Source: Marchantia polymorpha subsp. ruderalis
Lineage: Eukaryota; Streptophyta; Marchantiopsida; Marchantiales; Marchantiaceae
Reading direction: 5' to 3'
DNA length: 64,000 bases
Assembly: GCA_037833965.1 (NCBI GenBank)
Contig: AP031355.1
Coordinates: forward strand, 12,239,501 to 12,303,500
The position numbers and the translations under genes were made by a program. Positions 33,755-43,793 of the stretch are shown one piece after another. The notes beneath the pieces are model-generated. The model was not told the origin of the DNA. It made no database searches and saw only the letters and a program-made list of their open reading frames with translations. Positions within the stretch are counted from its first letter, which is position 1. Every line of letters starts with the position of its first letter.

Positions 33755-36484
33755 ATGAGAGGGTGTGGTGGGCATGGCGGACATTGCGGGCATCACCATC
33801 ACCACCACCAACAACGACAACAGCGCAACATTGTCATTACCACTAACTTTGACAATGACGACAACGAGCGCGACCGCGACGGCGATCCAGAGGAAACTGC
33901 GCCGGCCCCTCGCGTCCACGAGTCCTGCATCGGCACCAACTGCTCTCGGTCGCCGTCGCCGATTCGACGGGAGTTCTGGGAGTCGAACAAGCCTCTGCCG
34001 GACATCGTTATTCGCAAAAGAGAACAAGCTCTCCGCAACAAACAGCTTCCGGAAGAGAACGAGACGAACGCTGCGCCTCGTGTCATCGTTCGCCAGGGCC
34101 GACCACGTTGTCGGGGCAGGCAGTCTCGAGACCCTCTCTTCGTCTACAACGAGGCTTCCGAGTCGGGCACCTGCTGCAACGGCAGCAGCAACAGCGTTGA
34201 GATCAATGTCCGCAGTAACCATCACACTCCTGAACCTCGTCGTCCCCGCAGCAACCACGCCAGCCCCGGACGCGGTAATCTCACCCTGGACGTAGACGAA
34301 CCTGCAGGCTGCGACGAGTCGACGCAGGGCTGCCGAATGGTGACCGTGAAGAACAACAGTGGCCCCAACTCACCGCGGTCGGTGAAGTTCAGTCTCAACG
34401 AGACCACTCCGCGAGTGGTCGTTAACGACTGCGCATCGCTGTGCTGCCCCACCGTGGAGCATAGATCTTGCAGTCCGTCGCCGTGTCCGCCGTGCCATTA
34501 CCAGGACCGAGCCTGCTCTCCGATACCAAGCCGGTCCCAAAGCCCGTGTTTAAAAAGAAGCCGCAGCCACAGTCGGAGCAGCAGCCGCGGGAGCGTCGAA
34601 TTACACAGCGACGAGAGATGCGTAACAGTCGACCAAGACGACGACGGCAGCGTCAGTATTCAGATTTCATCATCTGAAGACAACTCGCCGACTGCCTCGT
34701 GCGCTCCATGCCCTCCGTGCCCCGAGGAGTGCTGTGGGAGCCCGTGCCGGACTCCCACGCCCTGCAGCCGATCAAGAAGCCCGACCTGCCGAAGCAGTGA
34801 CCAGAATAGTGTGGAAATCTCGAGCGATGATGGAGATGTGCAGGTTGAGTGGCAGGGAGGGAATGATGTGAGCCTGCAGGTGGATTTGGAGAATTCCGAC
34901 GAGTGCTCGACTCCTCGGCGCGTGAACGTGCGATGCAGCCGCTCCAATTCTCCTCCACATTGCAAATCCAAATCCAGGTCCAGGTCCAGGTCCAGGTCCG
35001 GAAGTCCGAGATCTCGTCCTCCATGGGACAACACAACTTTACCGTGTGGGAAGGGCGCTCTGCGACTCGACCGTCCTCCTCCGCCTATTTCTAAGTCCCG
35101 TTCTCCATCCAGGTCCCCGTCCAGGTCTAGAAGCCATACGCCGAAGAGTAGAACCCCGAGAAGCATTGAGATTCATAGCTCCGACGAGAGCCAATCTTGT
35201 GTCAAGATAGATTGGGGGTATCAGTCGGAATCCGTGGACAGCCATAGCACGTCCGGTTCTCCTCAGAGGCGAGTGTGTTACACTCCATGCAGAAGCCGAT
35301 GCTCATCTCCCTCCACTAGCCGACGTTCGACTTCTAGGTCGAGGTCCAGTAGCCCTTCCGGAGTGCGAAGTAGATGCATTGATATCCAAGACTCTACTCC
35401 TGATGGACCCCAGGTCACCATCCATAGGGAATACTTATCGTCGACCGAAGGGTCCTGTAGATCTGAAGCAACATGTACACCTCGGGTGCCGGCGTGTACA
35501 TCTAGACCGGCAACTGCACCACATTGCGGAGCTATGATAACATGTGCCTCGCCCCCCGTATGTATCAAGCCTCTATCACTGTGCCATCCTCGTGAGCATG
35601 TCACCAACTGCTGCTGCAACAGCTGCTCGTGCTTCTGCAACAGCGCTTGCGATAGTGTTTCCGTTGTGAGCAGTGGCTGTCACGGAGGTCGTCACCACAG
35701 TGTGATCAACTGCAACCACTGTCACCAGCTGCCATCTCATTGCACATGCTCAGTGAGTGTTTCGTCCATCAGCTCTAGTTCTTGTTTGCCATGTCCATGT
35801 AGCGTCAGCAGTTGCATGAGATCTTATGTTCCCTGTCACCATCATCATCACGTGCCAAAACCAGAACCGGTTTGCTCTCAGTTCTGCCCAGCGGCCGGGG
35901 ATATTGTTATTCGTGCTCATCAAAGGCATCAAGTTTGCCCACACTCGGAAAAGGATGATGGTCAGGTGGAGTTTTTCTCTCATGATCACAACTTCGCCTG
36001 TGGGTTAAGGGAGGGTGATACCATCGTCCGCCTTGGTAAGTTTGATTCCAGCGGACGATGGTGTGCTTCAGACATTGTCGGAATGTACATGCTAGGCAGC
36101 CACGGGTTGTGGATATTTTTGGGTGAGGAGGAAGGTCACGAGTGCCTGAAACCGCTTCAGGCAGATCAACACCAAATTGTTAGAACAATCAACAAGTGGC
36201 TCAGACCCAGATTGGGAGATTTGATCATTCACCCCTTACCTGGTCCCCGTTCCTTCTATTTTTGGAACCCCAAGAAGAGGCTTGAATGCGATGACACTCG
36301 CCTTCTTCTCCGCGCTTTCATTGGACCTTCACATGTTGTGGATGATTCTCACGACCTTGCTTGCTGCTCTACGAGCCATTTGCCCGTGGGCCAGGCTGAG
36401 CTTTACGTCAACGTGAGAAAACATTGGCTTTTCTTGGGAAGGGATGATCATATGTTTACCCAATGTGAGATAAAGGGTTCCTAG
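33755..36484 (+). CDS. Arg/Ser- and Cys/His-rich protein with C-terminal GD-module domain
   Basis: A single uninterrupted 909-codon frame. It starts with a His-rich stretch (MRGCGGHGGHCGHHHHHH). Residues about 60-600 alternate SR/SP-rich segments with acidic blocks of the form SVEISSDDGDVQVEW, recurring four or more times (SVELHSDE, SIEIHSSDE, CIDIQDS). Residues about 610-700 are Cys/His-rich (CCCNSCSCFC, HHHHHVPKPEPVC), suggesting metal binding. Residues about 708-905 form the domain shared with the divergent gene: GDIVIR, GDTIVRLGKFDSSGRW, WIFLGEEEG, GDLIIHPLPG, LLLRAFIGP, AELYVNVRKHWLFLGRDDHMF. The last two modules end alike, so the domain looks internally duplicated. No signal peptide is seen. 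RS repeats are common in nuclear RNA-processing proteins, but no RNA-binding domain is visible, so that role is only a guess. The start is the first ATG of the frame. Confidence 0.85.
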   Translation: MRGCGGHGGHCGHHHHHHQQRQQRNIVITTNFDNDDNERDRDGDPEETAPAPRVHESCIGTNCSRSPSPIRREFWESNKPLPDIVIRKREQALRNKQLPEENETNAAPRVIVRQGRPRCRGRQSRDPLFVYNEASESGTCCNGSSNSVEINVRSNHHTPEPRRPRSNHASPGRGNLTLDVDEPAGCDESTQGCRMVTVKNNSGPNSPRSVKFSLNETTPRVVVNDCASLCCPTVEHRSCSPSPCPPCHYQDRACSPIPSRSQSPCLKRSRSHSRSSSRGSVELHSDERCVTVDQDDDGSVSIQISSSEDNSPTASCAPCPPCPEECCGSPCRTPTPCSRSRSPTCRSSDQNSVEISSDDGDVQVEWQGGNDVSLQVDLENSDECSTPRRVNVRCSRSNSPPHCKSKSRSRSRSRSGSPRSRPPWDNTTLPCGKGALRLDRPPPPISKSRSPSRSPSRSRSHTPKSRTPRSIEIHSSDESQSCVKIDWGYQSESVDSHSTSGSPQRRVCYTPCRSRCSSPSTSRRSTSRSRSSSPSGVRSRCIDIQDSTPDGPQVTIHREYLSSTEGSCRSEATCTPRVPACTSRPATAPHCGAMITCASPPVCIKPLSLCHPREHVTNCCCNSCSCFCNSACDSVSVVSSGCHGGRHHSVINCNHCHQLPSHCTCSVSVSSISSSSCLPCPCSVSSCMRSYVPCHHHHHVPKPEPVCSQFCPAAGDIVIRAHQRHQVCPHSEKDDGQVEFFSHDHNFACGLREGDTIVRLGKFDSSGRWCASDIVGMYMLGSHGLWIFLGEEEGHECLKPLQADQHQIVRTINKWLRPRLGDLIIHPLPGPRSFYFWNPKKRLECDDTRLLLRAFIGPSHVVDDSHDLACCSTSHLPVGQAELYVNVRKHWLFLGRDDHMFTQCEIKGS
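34967..34998 (+). repeat. hexanucleotide repeat coding for Arg-Ser
   Basis: About five tandem copies of a TCCAGG-type hexamer encode the RSRSRSRS run of the gene at 33755-36484. Hexamer slippage is a simple way to lengthen such a tract without a frameshift. Confidence 0.8.
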
Positions 36485-39028
36485 AGAACTTCCCTGTTTA
36501 CATAAACTCTTTTTCCGTTTCTGACTTTGATTGAGTAGAATGTTCACCTGGGTGTGAATTCCACACCTACCTTCTTGCTCTAGCTGGACCCATCCAGTTG
36601 TCAAGGTTTATGAGAATGCTCGTGACATATTACCGATGTCTTTGAACTCATGCGCGGTGGAGTGTATTCCTAGACTTGTGAATATCCTTTCGAAGGTCGA
36701 GCATATGTTGGAGTTGTACGTTGTAGGAACTTGCTGCCATGGATTCTTTGCAGTGTGGTAGTCAGAGGGATAAGTATCTCAGGCCTAAGAACTTAGCCAT
36801 CATCATCATGAACTAAATGTTGAGTACCATAATAACCCTAACACACCCTCGATACCCGCAAAGGATATCATCTGACTGGAGTCAGAGACGTCTCGGATGT
36901 TCCCGTTAAACTTGTAATGAGCAGTGAATGCTAGCTAAGTCAATACCAAATTAATTCACTGGAGATTTTGCTATTGAAATCACACATCATCAACATTTGA
37001 ACTATGCGCACAAGAGAACTTTTCCCATCAAATGATTCTACTAAAGCAACTTCTTACGCTGTACATCAAGTTAGTATATTGCCACCTGGTTGAATGTTGA
37101 TGACTTTTTGCTTTCTGATCGAATGTTTGTGAATAAACACAAAAATGAAATAAAAACATAACGAGATTCAAAACAGAAAGCTACAATTTTGGCCCGCTTA
37201 TGGGTTTTGGAAAAGGGTTTACCCTTTTCCAAAACCCAGAAGCATCTTACCAGAAAATATGAATTTATGACCTTTTTTTTAAATATCTTCACATTCTATG
37301 TTTGAAAAAATAGTTCTGATTGTACACCTTTATTAATTTGTCCGCTCCTGTTATTACCGGTAAAACATAAAGTTTATAGTTGAAGTAAGAATGTGAGTGG
37401 GCATCCGTTTATTTTTCCAGCTCGTTTTTTTCCTTATTACTTCAGGAGTGTTTATAGTTATCGTGCACCATGATACCATTATCTTATTCATTTAAGCCAT
37501 TTGTGTATATTTTCATTACTATATACAATCTATAAAAAAGAAATCTCGTTAATTATTTTTCCTTGAATATTATTGTTTTATAGAAAAGGTTATATCTACA
37601 CAGCTTAGAAATCTCCATTATAGTAGAAGATGTTTCACTTTGTTGGGTCCTAACACCATGTTTTCCATTTGAATTCATCCATGTAAAATTTGATTGGGTG
37701 TTCCCATCCGTTTTTCTCTATTATACTCTTTTGAACCTTTTTTCAATTCAACACAAATTTCCTACAATATCATAACTTCACTGAAAAATATTTTCACATG
37801 TATCTTCTCCAGCCACAAATCGTTCGCTATACTACAAACGTATCAGAAAATGTATTGATATAGTTTAGTCTAACAATTTCAAGTTGCAAGTTGTATTCTA
37901 CAGCCCTAATGAACCAATCGTTGGAAATACTGAGACATTGTAAATAATATTAATTTCCCATGAGTGTGATACTTTAAGTTTTATTTACCATTTCCTGAAT
38001 CTACTTTATAGCTGTAACTTTCATAGGCTCATTTTGTACCACGATGTTAATTCTCCAATAAAAGCAAAAAACCCAAAAGAATTTCAAACATCTTCGGCAA
38101 ATAAAGCTTATCCGTAGTATGTGTTACAAATTGTTCATAGATTTAGTGTGGAAAAAATGACGTCGCTGATCTTTCCATATTTTCCACTTTTTTCCATGTT
38201 GAAACATGGATTAAAGTGGTCTTGTGCTGTTTCAGCAGGATTTACTCTTTACAATGTGTATAAGTTATTGTGTAAAGCAACGGAAGAGGGAACCTCTAAT
38301 TTTCTTTGTAGGCATGAAAAATAGAAACTGGATGGTATATGGGCTTGCAGCGAAGCGAGTTAAATTTTAATTTAGAAGAATTGAAGCTTCCAGCATCACT
38401 TGCGATGCATTTAACATTGCAGTTCTCATCTCTGGCCTGAAGCATGAAGAGGTTCTTTTATACCCTATCATATTGGTTAAAGGTACTCTGACCAGTCATT
38501 TCAGTATAAAATCTCCAACATACATGGACCTTCGCTGTCAGACCTTAAATTTTTTCACAATTTTATTTCTATAGATGTGGGACTTATGCTTGTTGATAGG
38601 AGTCTAATTTGCACAGCAATTTTTTTCAATTTTTTTTTACTCATCAAACATGCTCAATACAAAACGATTATTCTTTAGACAAGATCATTTTTGGCAATCC
38701 TAGTGAGTTTTCCGTAACGTCCTTAATCACGATCTTCAAATTCTAATCCAGTCTCTAATGGACGTACTATAGAGTATTCACACGAAATTATCTACTTTGT
38801 AGAAGATAAAGAGATGTTGCTTGTGCAAGAACAATTTGTCTTGAGTGAACCAATCAAAAACAAAACAACATGATCACTCCCGCTTTACAGTTTACTTAAA
38901 TCTGGAGCAGTTTTATTGTGAAGGCTCTCTCTTTATACAAATCTTATGTTCGCCCTGACGATTTGAAGTAAACGAACTTCTGAAACTAATTTGGTAACTC
39001 CAAGTTCTAACTCAGTCTTCTACATACG
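36485..39028. other. AT-rich gene-free stretch
   Basis: The first few hundred bases are probably the 3' UTR and flank of the preceding gene. The rest is AT-rich with no recognisable gene apart from the foldback at 37201-37238. Confidence 0.5.
37201..37238. repeat. perfect foldback, 18-bp arms, 2-nt loop
   Basis: TGGGTTTTGGAAAAGGGT (37201-37218) and its exact reverse complement (37221-37238) are separated by TT only. It is in AT-rich non-coding DNA. Confidence 0.9.
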
Positions 39029-39274
39029 ATGTGCACAGAAGACATGATCCAAATCTCTTTGGATGTACTGTGTCAAGAAACCTGCCAACACCTTTCTCTA
39101 GTACAAGTAGCTGGACTCTCGAACGAGACCTTTACCATTTACATATCTACATTACGGAAGCTGCTTTACACACGTTCCCTTAAAGTACAGGGTGTTTCGG
39201 AGCAGAAGGGATGCCACGGAAGTAACATTCTTACTGACTATTTCCGAAGCAATGATGGAAGGATACATGCTTAA
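39029..39274 (+). pseudogene. ORC6-like gene fragment
   Basis: An 81-codon frame contains ISLDVLCQETCQHLSL, then VAGLSNETFTIYISTLRKLL, then TRSLKVQGVSEQKGC. From memory, origin recognition complex subunit 6 of plants and animals has the same order in its N-terminal cyclin-like fold: CLD(L/I)A, then KLSG(L/M)(N/S)xETY, then LL, then TRxxLDVRELAVQFGC. Spacing and several key positions agree (SG/AG, ET, LL, TR, V, Q, GC). Neither the first residues of ORC6 nor the second cyclin-like repeat was found nearby, and the surroundings are AT-rich. It is probably a decayed gene piece, or one exon of a gene whose other exons I could not place. Confidence 0.35.
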
Positions 39275-40214
39275 TTAGCGGATAGTCTGCAAACGAACCT
39301 AACCTTATTTATTTCATGTGTCGTCAAACTGATTGTAAAGCCAGACTATCGATCTGAGTTCCCAGAGCAAGACGTTGACTACGATTTTCTCAGATCCCAC
39401 CGCATAATTTCCTAACTGCAAGTTGGGTAGGAAATGCGCAATATAAGAACGGTACATCTTTATATTTGCTGCGTTGATTTTCTGATCTAGCCCTCGCTCT
39501 CATTACTGCTAAATCGGTTTTACCCAAATTCGGTTAAGGTCCGTGCATATCGATCATCCCATCTGATCTGATTGCGATGGCAAAATGACTACCAAAACAT
39601 GTTACTACCTCTGAATACCCGATGGATGCATGGAAGTTTGGCCTCAAGCAAACCCAGACTTCTAGCATGCTACAGCTGTTGAGATGCTCAATATGAGGTC
39701 GATCTACTGTGGTCCCACACCAAGGAACATAAATTACCCTCGGATCTATCCCTACCCTAGTACTCACTCGTTGGGATTTAAGAGAGAAAATCAGGACAAT
39801 CTATTAGGTAATTGTGAAACTCGCCCTCCAAAAGATCAAAAACTACATCATTGAGAGTTACGCAGTCTTTAAGACTGTCAGTTGCTACAGGTGTGGTCAA
39901 AGAATCGAGCTCTGAAACTCGCGGGCACCACTCGTAGGCACGGTGATACGCAAGCACCTATGGGCCTGCAGTCGAAACGGTGAGTCCAGACGAAGGTACA
40001 GCAGGAGAAAGATGACTCGACGAATACAAGTACACCTACGAGTTTGCAAACTGCACGACCATACCTGGAAAACGAACCTGTCGTGACTGTCGCAGTACTC
40101 AATGACTCTGCGGTTGTGCGTTTCCTGTCAGAAGCAACCAAAATGCCAACAGAAGGATTCCAAGAGCCACTCCGTCGAGAGGCATACCCAAAACCTTGTA
40201 ATGAGTGAGCCGGG
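39275..40214. other. intergenic and 3' flank of the minus-strand gene at 40215
   Basis: No supported gene. A 77-codon minus-strand frame at 39534-39767 and one of 87 codons at 39878-40141 are not recognisable. The latter region probably contains the 3' UTR of the gene ending at 40215. Confidence 0.4.
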
Positions 40215-42608
40215 TCACCAATCGTGGTGACTACAAGCGCAACAACAGTGGCCAGCTCGTTGGTGGTGGTGGTGGTAGCAGTGATGGTGGTGGGCTACGT
40301 GGTGCCAGTCGCAGTTGCCTGCAATGAGCACGCTGGGAGCACGATGGCAGTCATCGCGACAGCCAAGGCTCACCGAGCAGTGGCAATGGTACGAGTCCTG
40401 CGACACCTCGTCCGTCGCGGACTCGGTGTCGATCGACTCCTCGTTCTGAGGGCACGTAATGGTTACCGTGTAGTCGGGGGTTCTGGGAGGCGTGGGCGTT
40501 CGGGTCTTGGGAGGAGGGGGATCCTCGTAGGGCGAGCAATTCCATGCCCCGTAACTATGACAGTGGCCCATGCTGTTCACACTCCGAGCCTTCCCCCCCG
40601 AGGAGCTCTCAGACGGGCTCTGAACGCAGATGCTGGTGGGGGTCGAGCAGCCGCTGGACGACGAGACGTAAATGTGCGTGTGCTGCTGCTGGGGCCTCTG
40701 GCGGGCAGGAGCGGAAGCTCGAGATCTCACGGGCCGAGCGCTGCCCGGTCTCGAGCTAGAGTACGACTGGGCGGCGGGCTTCGGCTTGCTGACGGGAGAG
40801 GCGGACCGCGAAAACGAGACGCAGTAGCCGCCGGGAGAAGAAGGAGAGGCCTGGGGCGGGGATCGGGGCCTGGGAGATCGAGATGCGAAGGGAGTGGACC
40901 TGCCGGAGCTGTAGGCCTGCCTCGGGGATTTGGGTCTGGAGGCCGGTCGGGACGAGGCTCGCGAAGTGTCGCAGGACCAGTTCAGGTGCTCGTGCCTGTG
41001 CCTGGGCCTCTGAGTCGGGGGCGGCTCGTCCCGGGCCGGCACCATCCTCGGACTGCGCCTCTGCGGCGACAGCGACCTGTCGCGGTTGATCTTGACCACA
41101 CTGTCGGCGTAGGCCATCCCTCGAGCTCGGGCGCTGGTTGGCGGCGACGGCGTCCGGCTGCCAGCATGGCGCTTGGACCAGTGACAGCCGCAGGGTTGGA
41201 GGTTGGGGTCATGGAAGATGTAGCGCTTGTTCTTGGGCCAGTCCTTGTCCCACCACTCGCCCGTCGAGGTTTTGCGCTTGGGCGAGTACGTCCATCCGGG
41301 AGGCGAGATGGGGCGGACCTCCGGAGTGCCGAAGGGGAATTTGGACTCGTGCACTTTCTGTCTGAGGGGATTCTCTGCGCGAGTGCAGTAGGAGTCCGCG
41401 CAGCTCTCTGTCACGGACTGCCCCCTCGATTGCACCGCCCGATCATGCGCCGCCTCCCGCTGCAGCTCGCGGGCTAGCCTCTGGCCTCGCGGGGATGGCT
41501 CGACTGATTCCCATTCGTGAACGTGATCTGTATCGTGGTGGTCTATCCAAATGTTGGTTATGTGGTCCTGGTTTCCTTTCCTCTCCATCTGGCGTTCCCG
41601 GGACTGATTGCGGCGGGCTCTGGGACTCACGGGCTTCGAGCTGACGTCATTTGCGTTCGATCGAGGCTCCGGTGGAGATCTAGGTGAGTATTTGGGCAGC
41701 ACTATCGGATGCGGGGTGTCCCTCCGACGCTCAGTTACTTTTGCAGGGCCTGGGATTTGCTGAGGTGCCGCGTTTTGTGCTGGCGATGGCTTTCTCGACT
41801 CCAGTGCTGGAGATCTAGAAGGATGCTTATGCTTTGCTGCTCGACGGGGAGGGGTGAAATCTAGAGGCTCAATAATCGAAGCTCGAGGAGGAGGAGAATC
41901 TGAAGGTACGGCTCTGGAAGGCTGACGAGGAGGAGAAGACCCTCGGGAATCGGCGCTGGCAGGTTGACGACGGGGCGAGTAATCTCGGAATCTGGCTTTC
42001 GAAACTGGACGAGGAGGAGAGTAGTCTTTGAGTTTGGGTTTCGATACTTGGCGAGAATTGGAACTATGTCGGACTCTGAGTTTCGGAGCTCTGCGACGTG
42101 GAGAAGGCTTTCGATGTCGAGCAGGTTGCAGAGGCGGGGAGCGATTGCGAGCCTGAGCAACAGGCCGATGTGGTGGCGAAGGATTCCGTACTTGGGCACG
42201 CTGAGGGCTGGGCGAGGGATTGCGATCATCGACCACAGGCCCAGGAGGCGGGGAGGGATCTGCTCGTCGAGCGAGTTGACGGGGCGGGGAAAGCTTTCGA
42301 GGCACAGCAGATGCCCGACGTGGGGACGGATCGAGACGCCGCTCAATTTCTTGCTGACTGGCGAGATCCGATAGAAACGGTGGCTGGTGATTATGCTCAC
42401 GAACTATGGGGGAACTGGGCGACTCGGGAGTGAAACACCTGCGAATCCTATCTGCCCAAGAAGGCGAGAACGAGGGGCATTTTCTCTTGGCTCTTGGACT
42501 CTGAAAACATGAGAACATACCCATTACCCGCACTTCCTTCCTCGTCTGTTCCCGGTATTCGTCGCCTCCTCCGCCTCCGGCACCGCCTCGTCGATCTTCT
42601 CCTCGCAT
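40215..42608 (-). CDS. Pro/Arg/Ser-rich protein with His/Cys-rich tail
   Basis: A 797-codon uninterrupted minus-strand frame. Residues about 60-340 are SP/RR-rich repeats of the kind PSPRRAP. Residues about 440-475 hold a distinctive block (GEWWDKDWPKNKRYIFHDP followed by CGCHWSKRH) that looks more structured. The last ~60 residues are extremely His/Cys-rich (HHHHCYHHHHQRAGHCCCAC), suggesting metal binding. Two starts are possible: ATG at 42608, or ATG at 42524, which gives MGMFSCFQS. The second resembles a lipidated N-terminus (Gly2, Cys6). The mix of RS/SP repeats and His/Cys clusters resembles the protein at 33755-36484, but the GD-module domain is absent. No known family was recognised. 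The antisense strand also has a long open frame, caused by the GC-rich Arg codons. Confidence 0.75.
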   Translation of the reverse strand: MRGEDRRGGAGGGGGDEYREQTRKEVRVMGMFSCFQSPRAKRKCPSFSPSWADRIRRCFTPESPSSPIVREHNHQPPFLSDLASQQEIERRLDPSPRRASAVPRKLSPPRQLARRADPSPPPGPVVDDRNPSPSPQRAQVRNPSPPHRPVAQARNRSPPLQPARHRKPSPRRRAPKLRVRHSSNSRQVSKPKLKDYSPPRPVSKARFRDYSPRRQPASADSRGSSPPRQPSRAVPSDSPPPRASIIEPLDFTPPRRAAKHKHPSRSPALESRKPSPAQNAAPQQIPGPAKVTERRRDTPHPIVLPKYSPRSPPEPRSNANDVSSKPVSPRARRNQSRERQMERKGNQDHITNIWIDHHDTDHVHEWESVEPSPRGQRLARELQREAAHDRAVQSRGQSVTESCADSYCTRAENPLRQKVHESKFPFGTPEVRPISPPGWTYSPKRKTSTGEWWDKDWPKNKRYIFHDPNLQPCGCHWSKRHAGSRTPSPPTSARARGMAYADSVVKINRDRSLSPQRRSPRMVPARDEPPPTQRPRHRHEHLNWSCDTSRASSRPASRPKSPRQAYSSGRSTPFASRSPRPRSPPQASPSSPGGYCVSFSRSASPVSKPKPAAQSYSSSRPGSARPVRSRASAPARQRPQQQHTHIYVSSSSGCSTPTSICVQSPSESSSGGKARSVNSMGHCHSYGAWNCSPYEDPPPPKTRTPTPPRTPDYTVTITCPQNEESIDTESATDEVSQDSYHCHCSVSLGCRDDCHRAPSVLIAGNCDWHHVAHHHHCYHHHHQRAGHCCCACSHHDW

Positions 42609-43793
42609 TCATCTTCGCAGTCGCAGCTCATGGCGTCCATGTGGAATCTAGCCCGCGTCTCCGACGCGATCGAGGTGCCGTGCGGTCTTCATCGGAGAAA
42701 GGCTGTCAACCTCCGATCGAACCTGACCCTAAACCCTAAGGTGCCCTGCCTGAAGGACGACGATCTTCCGCAGCAATTCGTTTCCATCTCCTTCTCCATC
42801 TCCGGCGCGCGGCACGCGCTCTGTGACCGTTCCCAACCGTTGCCATCTCGCTGCATCGGGCCACTCGGTGGCTGTTCAATTCTTGATTGGCTTGCCGGAG
42901 CCCTCCGAAGGCCGCGGATCCTCCCTCGCTCCTCGTTCCGACTTCTGATGAATTCCAAGTGTTCGTCGAGCTCCGTGTGCTGGTCGTCTTCGGGATGTTT
43001 GAGGAGCTGCCTTCCTTCCTCGTTCCCTTGAATTAATCCTGAACATGCCGTCGCTGTTATGATGGATTCGGACAGAATTTGCGCCAAATAGTGGATGCGA
43101 ATCGTGACGCACCGATTGGATTAAGGACAGGCTCAGGGTAAGTAACGATGGCACTGGACCAGCGCGAAGAACAAGGCGCCGTGTCAGATTGCTATGTCCA
43201 CACTGCGTACATTGACAGGGTTATATCTGAGCAATATCGCATCGGGTTCAAATGCACTCTGATGAATTGATGGCGACGAGCAGGTTCTACAGAAACTTGC
43301 ACTTAGGGCCCGATCTCTGATCAATCTACGTGCGTGATCTGTACCATAAGCTGCTTAATATGGAAGAATTGTTGAGATTAAACTGAAAAGTACCATCTCT
43401 CTTCCCAAGTAACTGGAAAAACCCAGAGTCAATGGTATTCACAAGGACGGACACGGATGTTAAGCTGCTGCCGACACATTGCCGAGCAGCAGAGCTTGCG
43501 CTGGCTCGAGCATGCCTCGAGTATTCAGCAGAGTCCCCAGCAATACATGCATGGGATCACAACTGTCTTCAATGCGAGACAGTCATGCAGATTGCTCCAA
43601 TGATGTTGGTCCGAACTGAATCTTCAATAGGGTGGGGATGAGTGTTTAGATACTCTCCGAACTAATGGAATGTCCCACAATCCCGCGGCCTTAGAGCAAA
43701 TGAAACACAACCAACGCGAGTGGCCACTATGTAACCTACATTGCTGCCGAAAAGCCCAGACTAGCTGGTGACAGCCGACGATTCGACGACACG
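42609..43793. other. upstream region of the minus-strand gene at 40215-42608
   Basis: The GC-rich first ~450 bp probably contain the promoter and 5' UTR. No gene is supported, and short frames on both strands overlap each other. Confidence 0.4.

Noticed and set aside
33545-34258. 237-codon minus-strand open frame
   Set aside because: It is the antisense shadow of the start of the RS/Cys/His gene, with a composition expected from the opposite strand.
40224-41477. 417-codon plus-strand open frame
   Set aside because: It is antisense to the 797-codon gene. Its Arg/Gly/Val-rich composition is what the complement of GC-rich Arg/Ser/Pro codons gives, and it lacks any recognisable motif.
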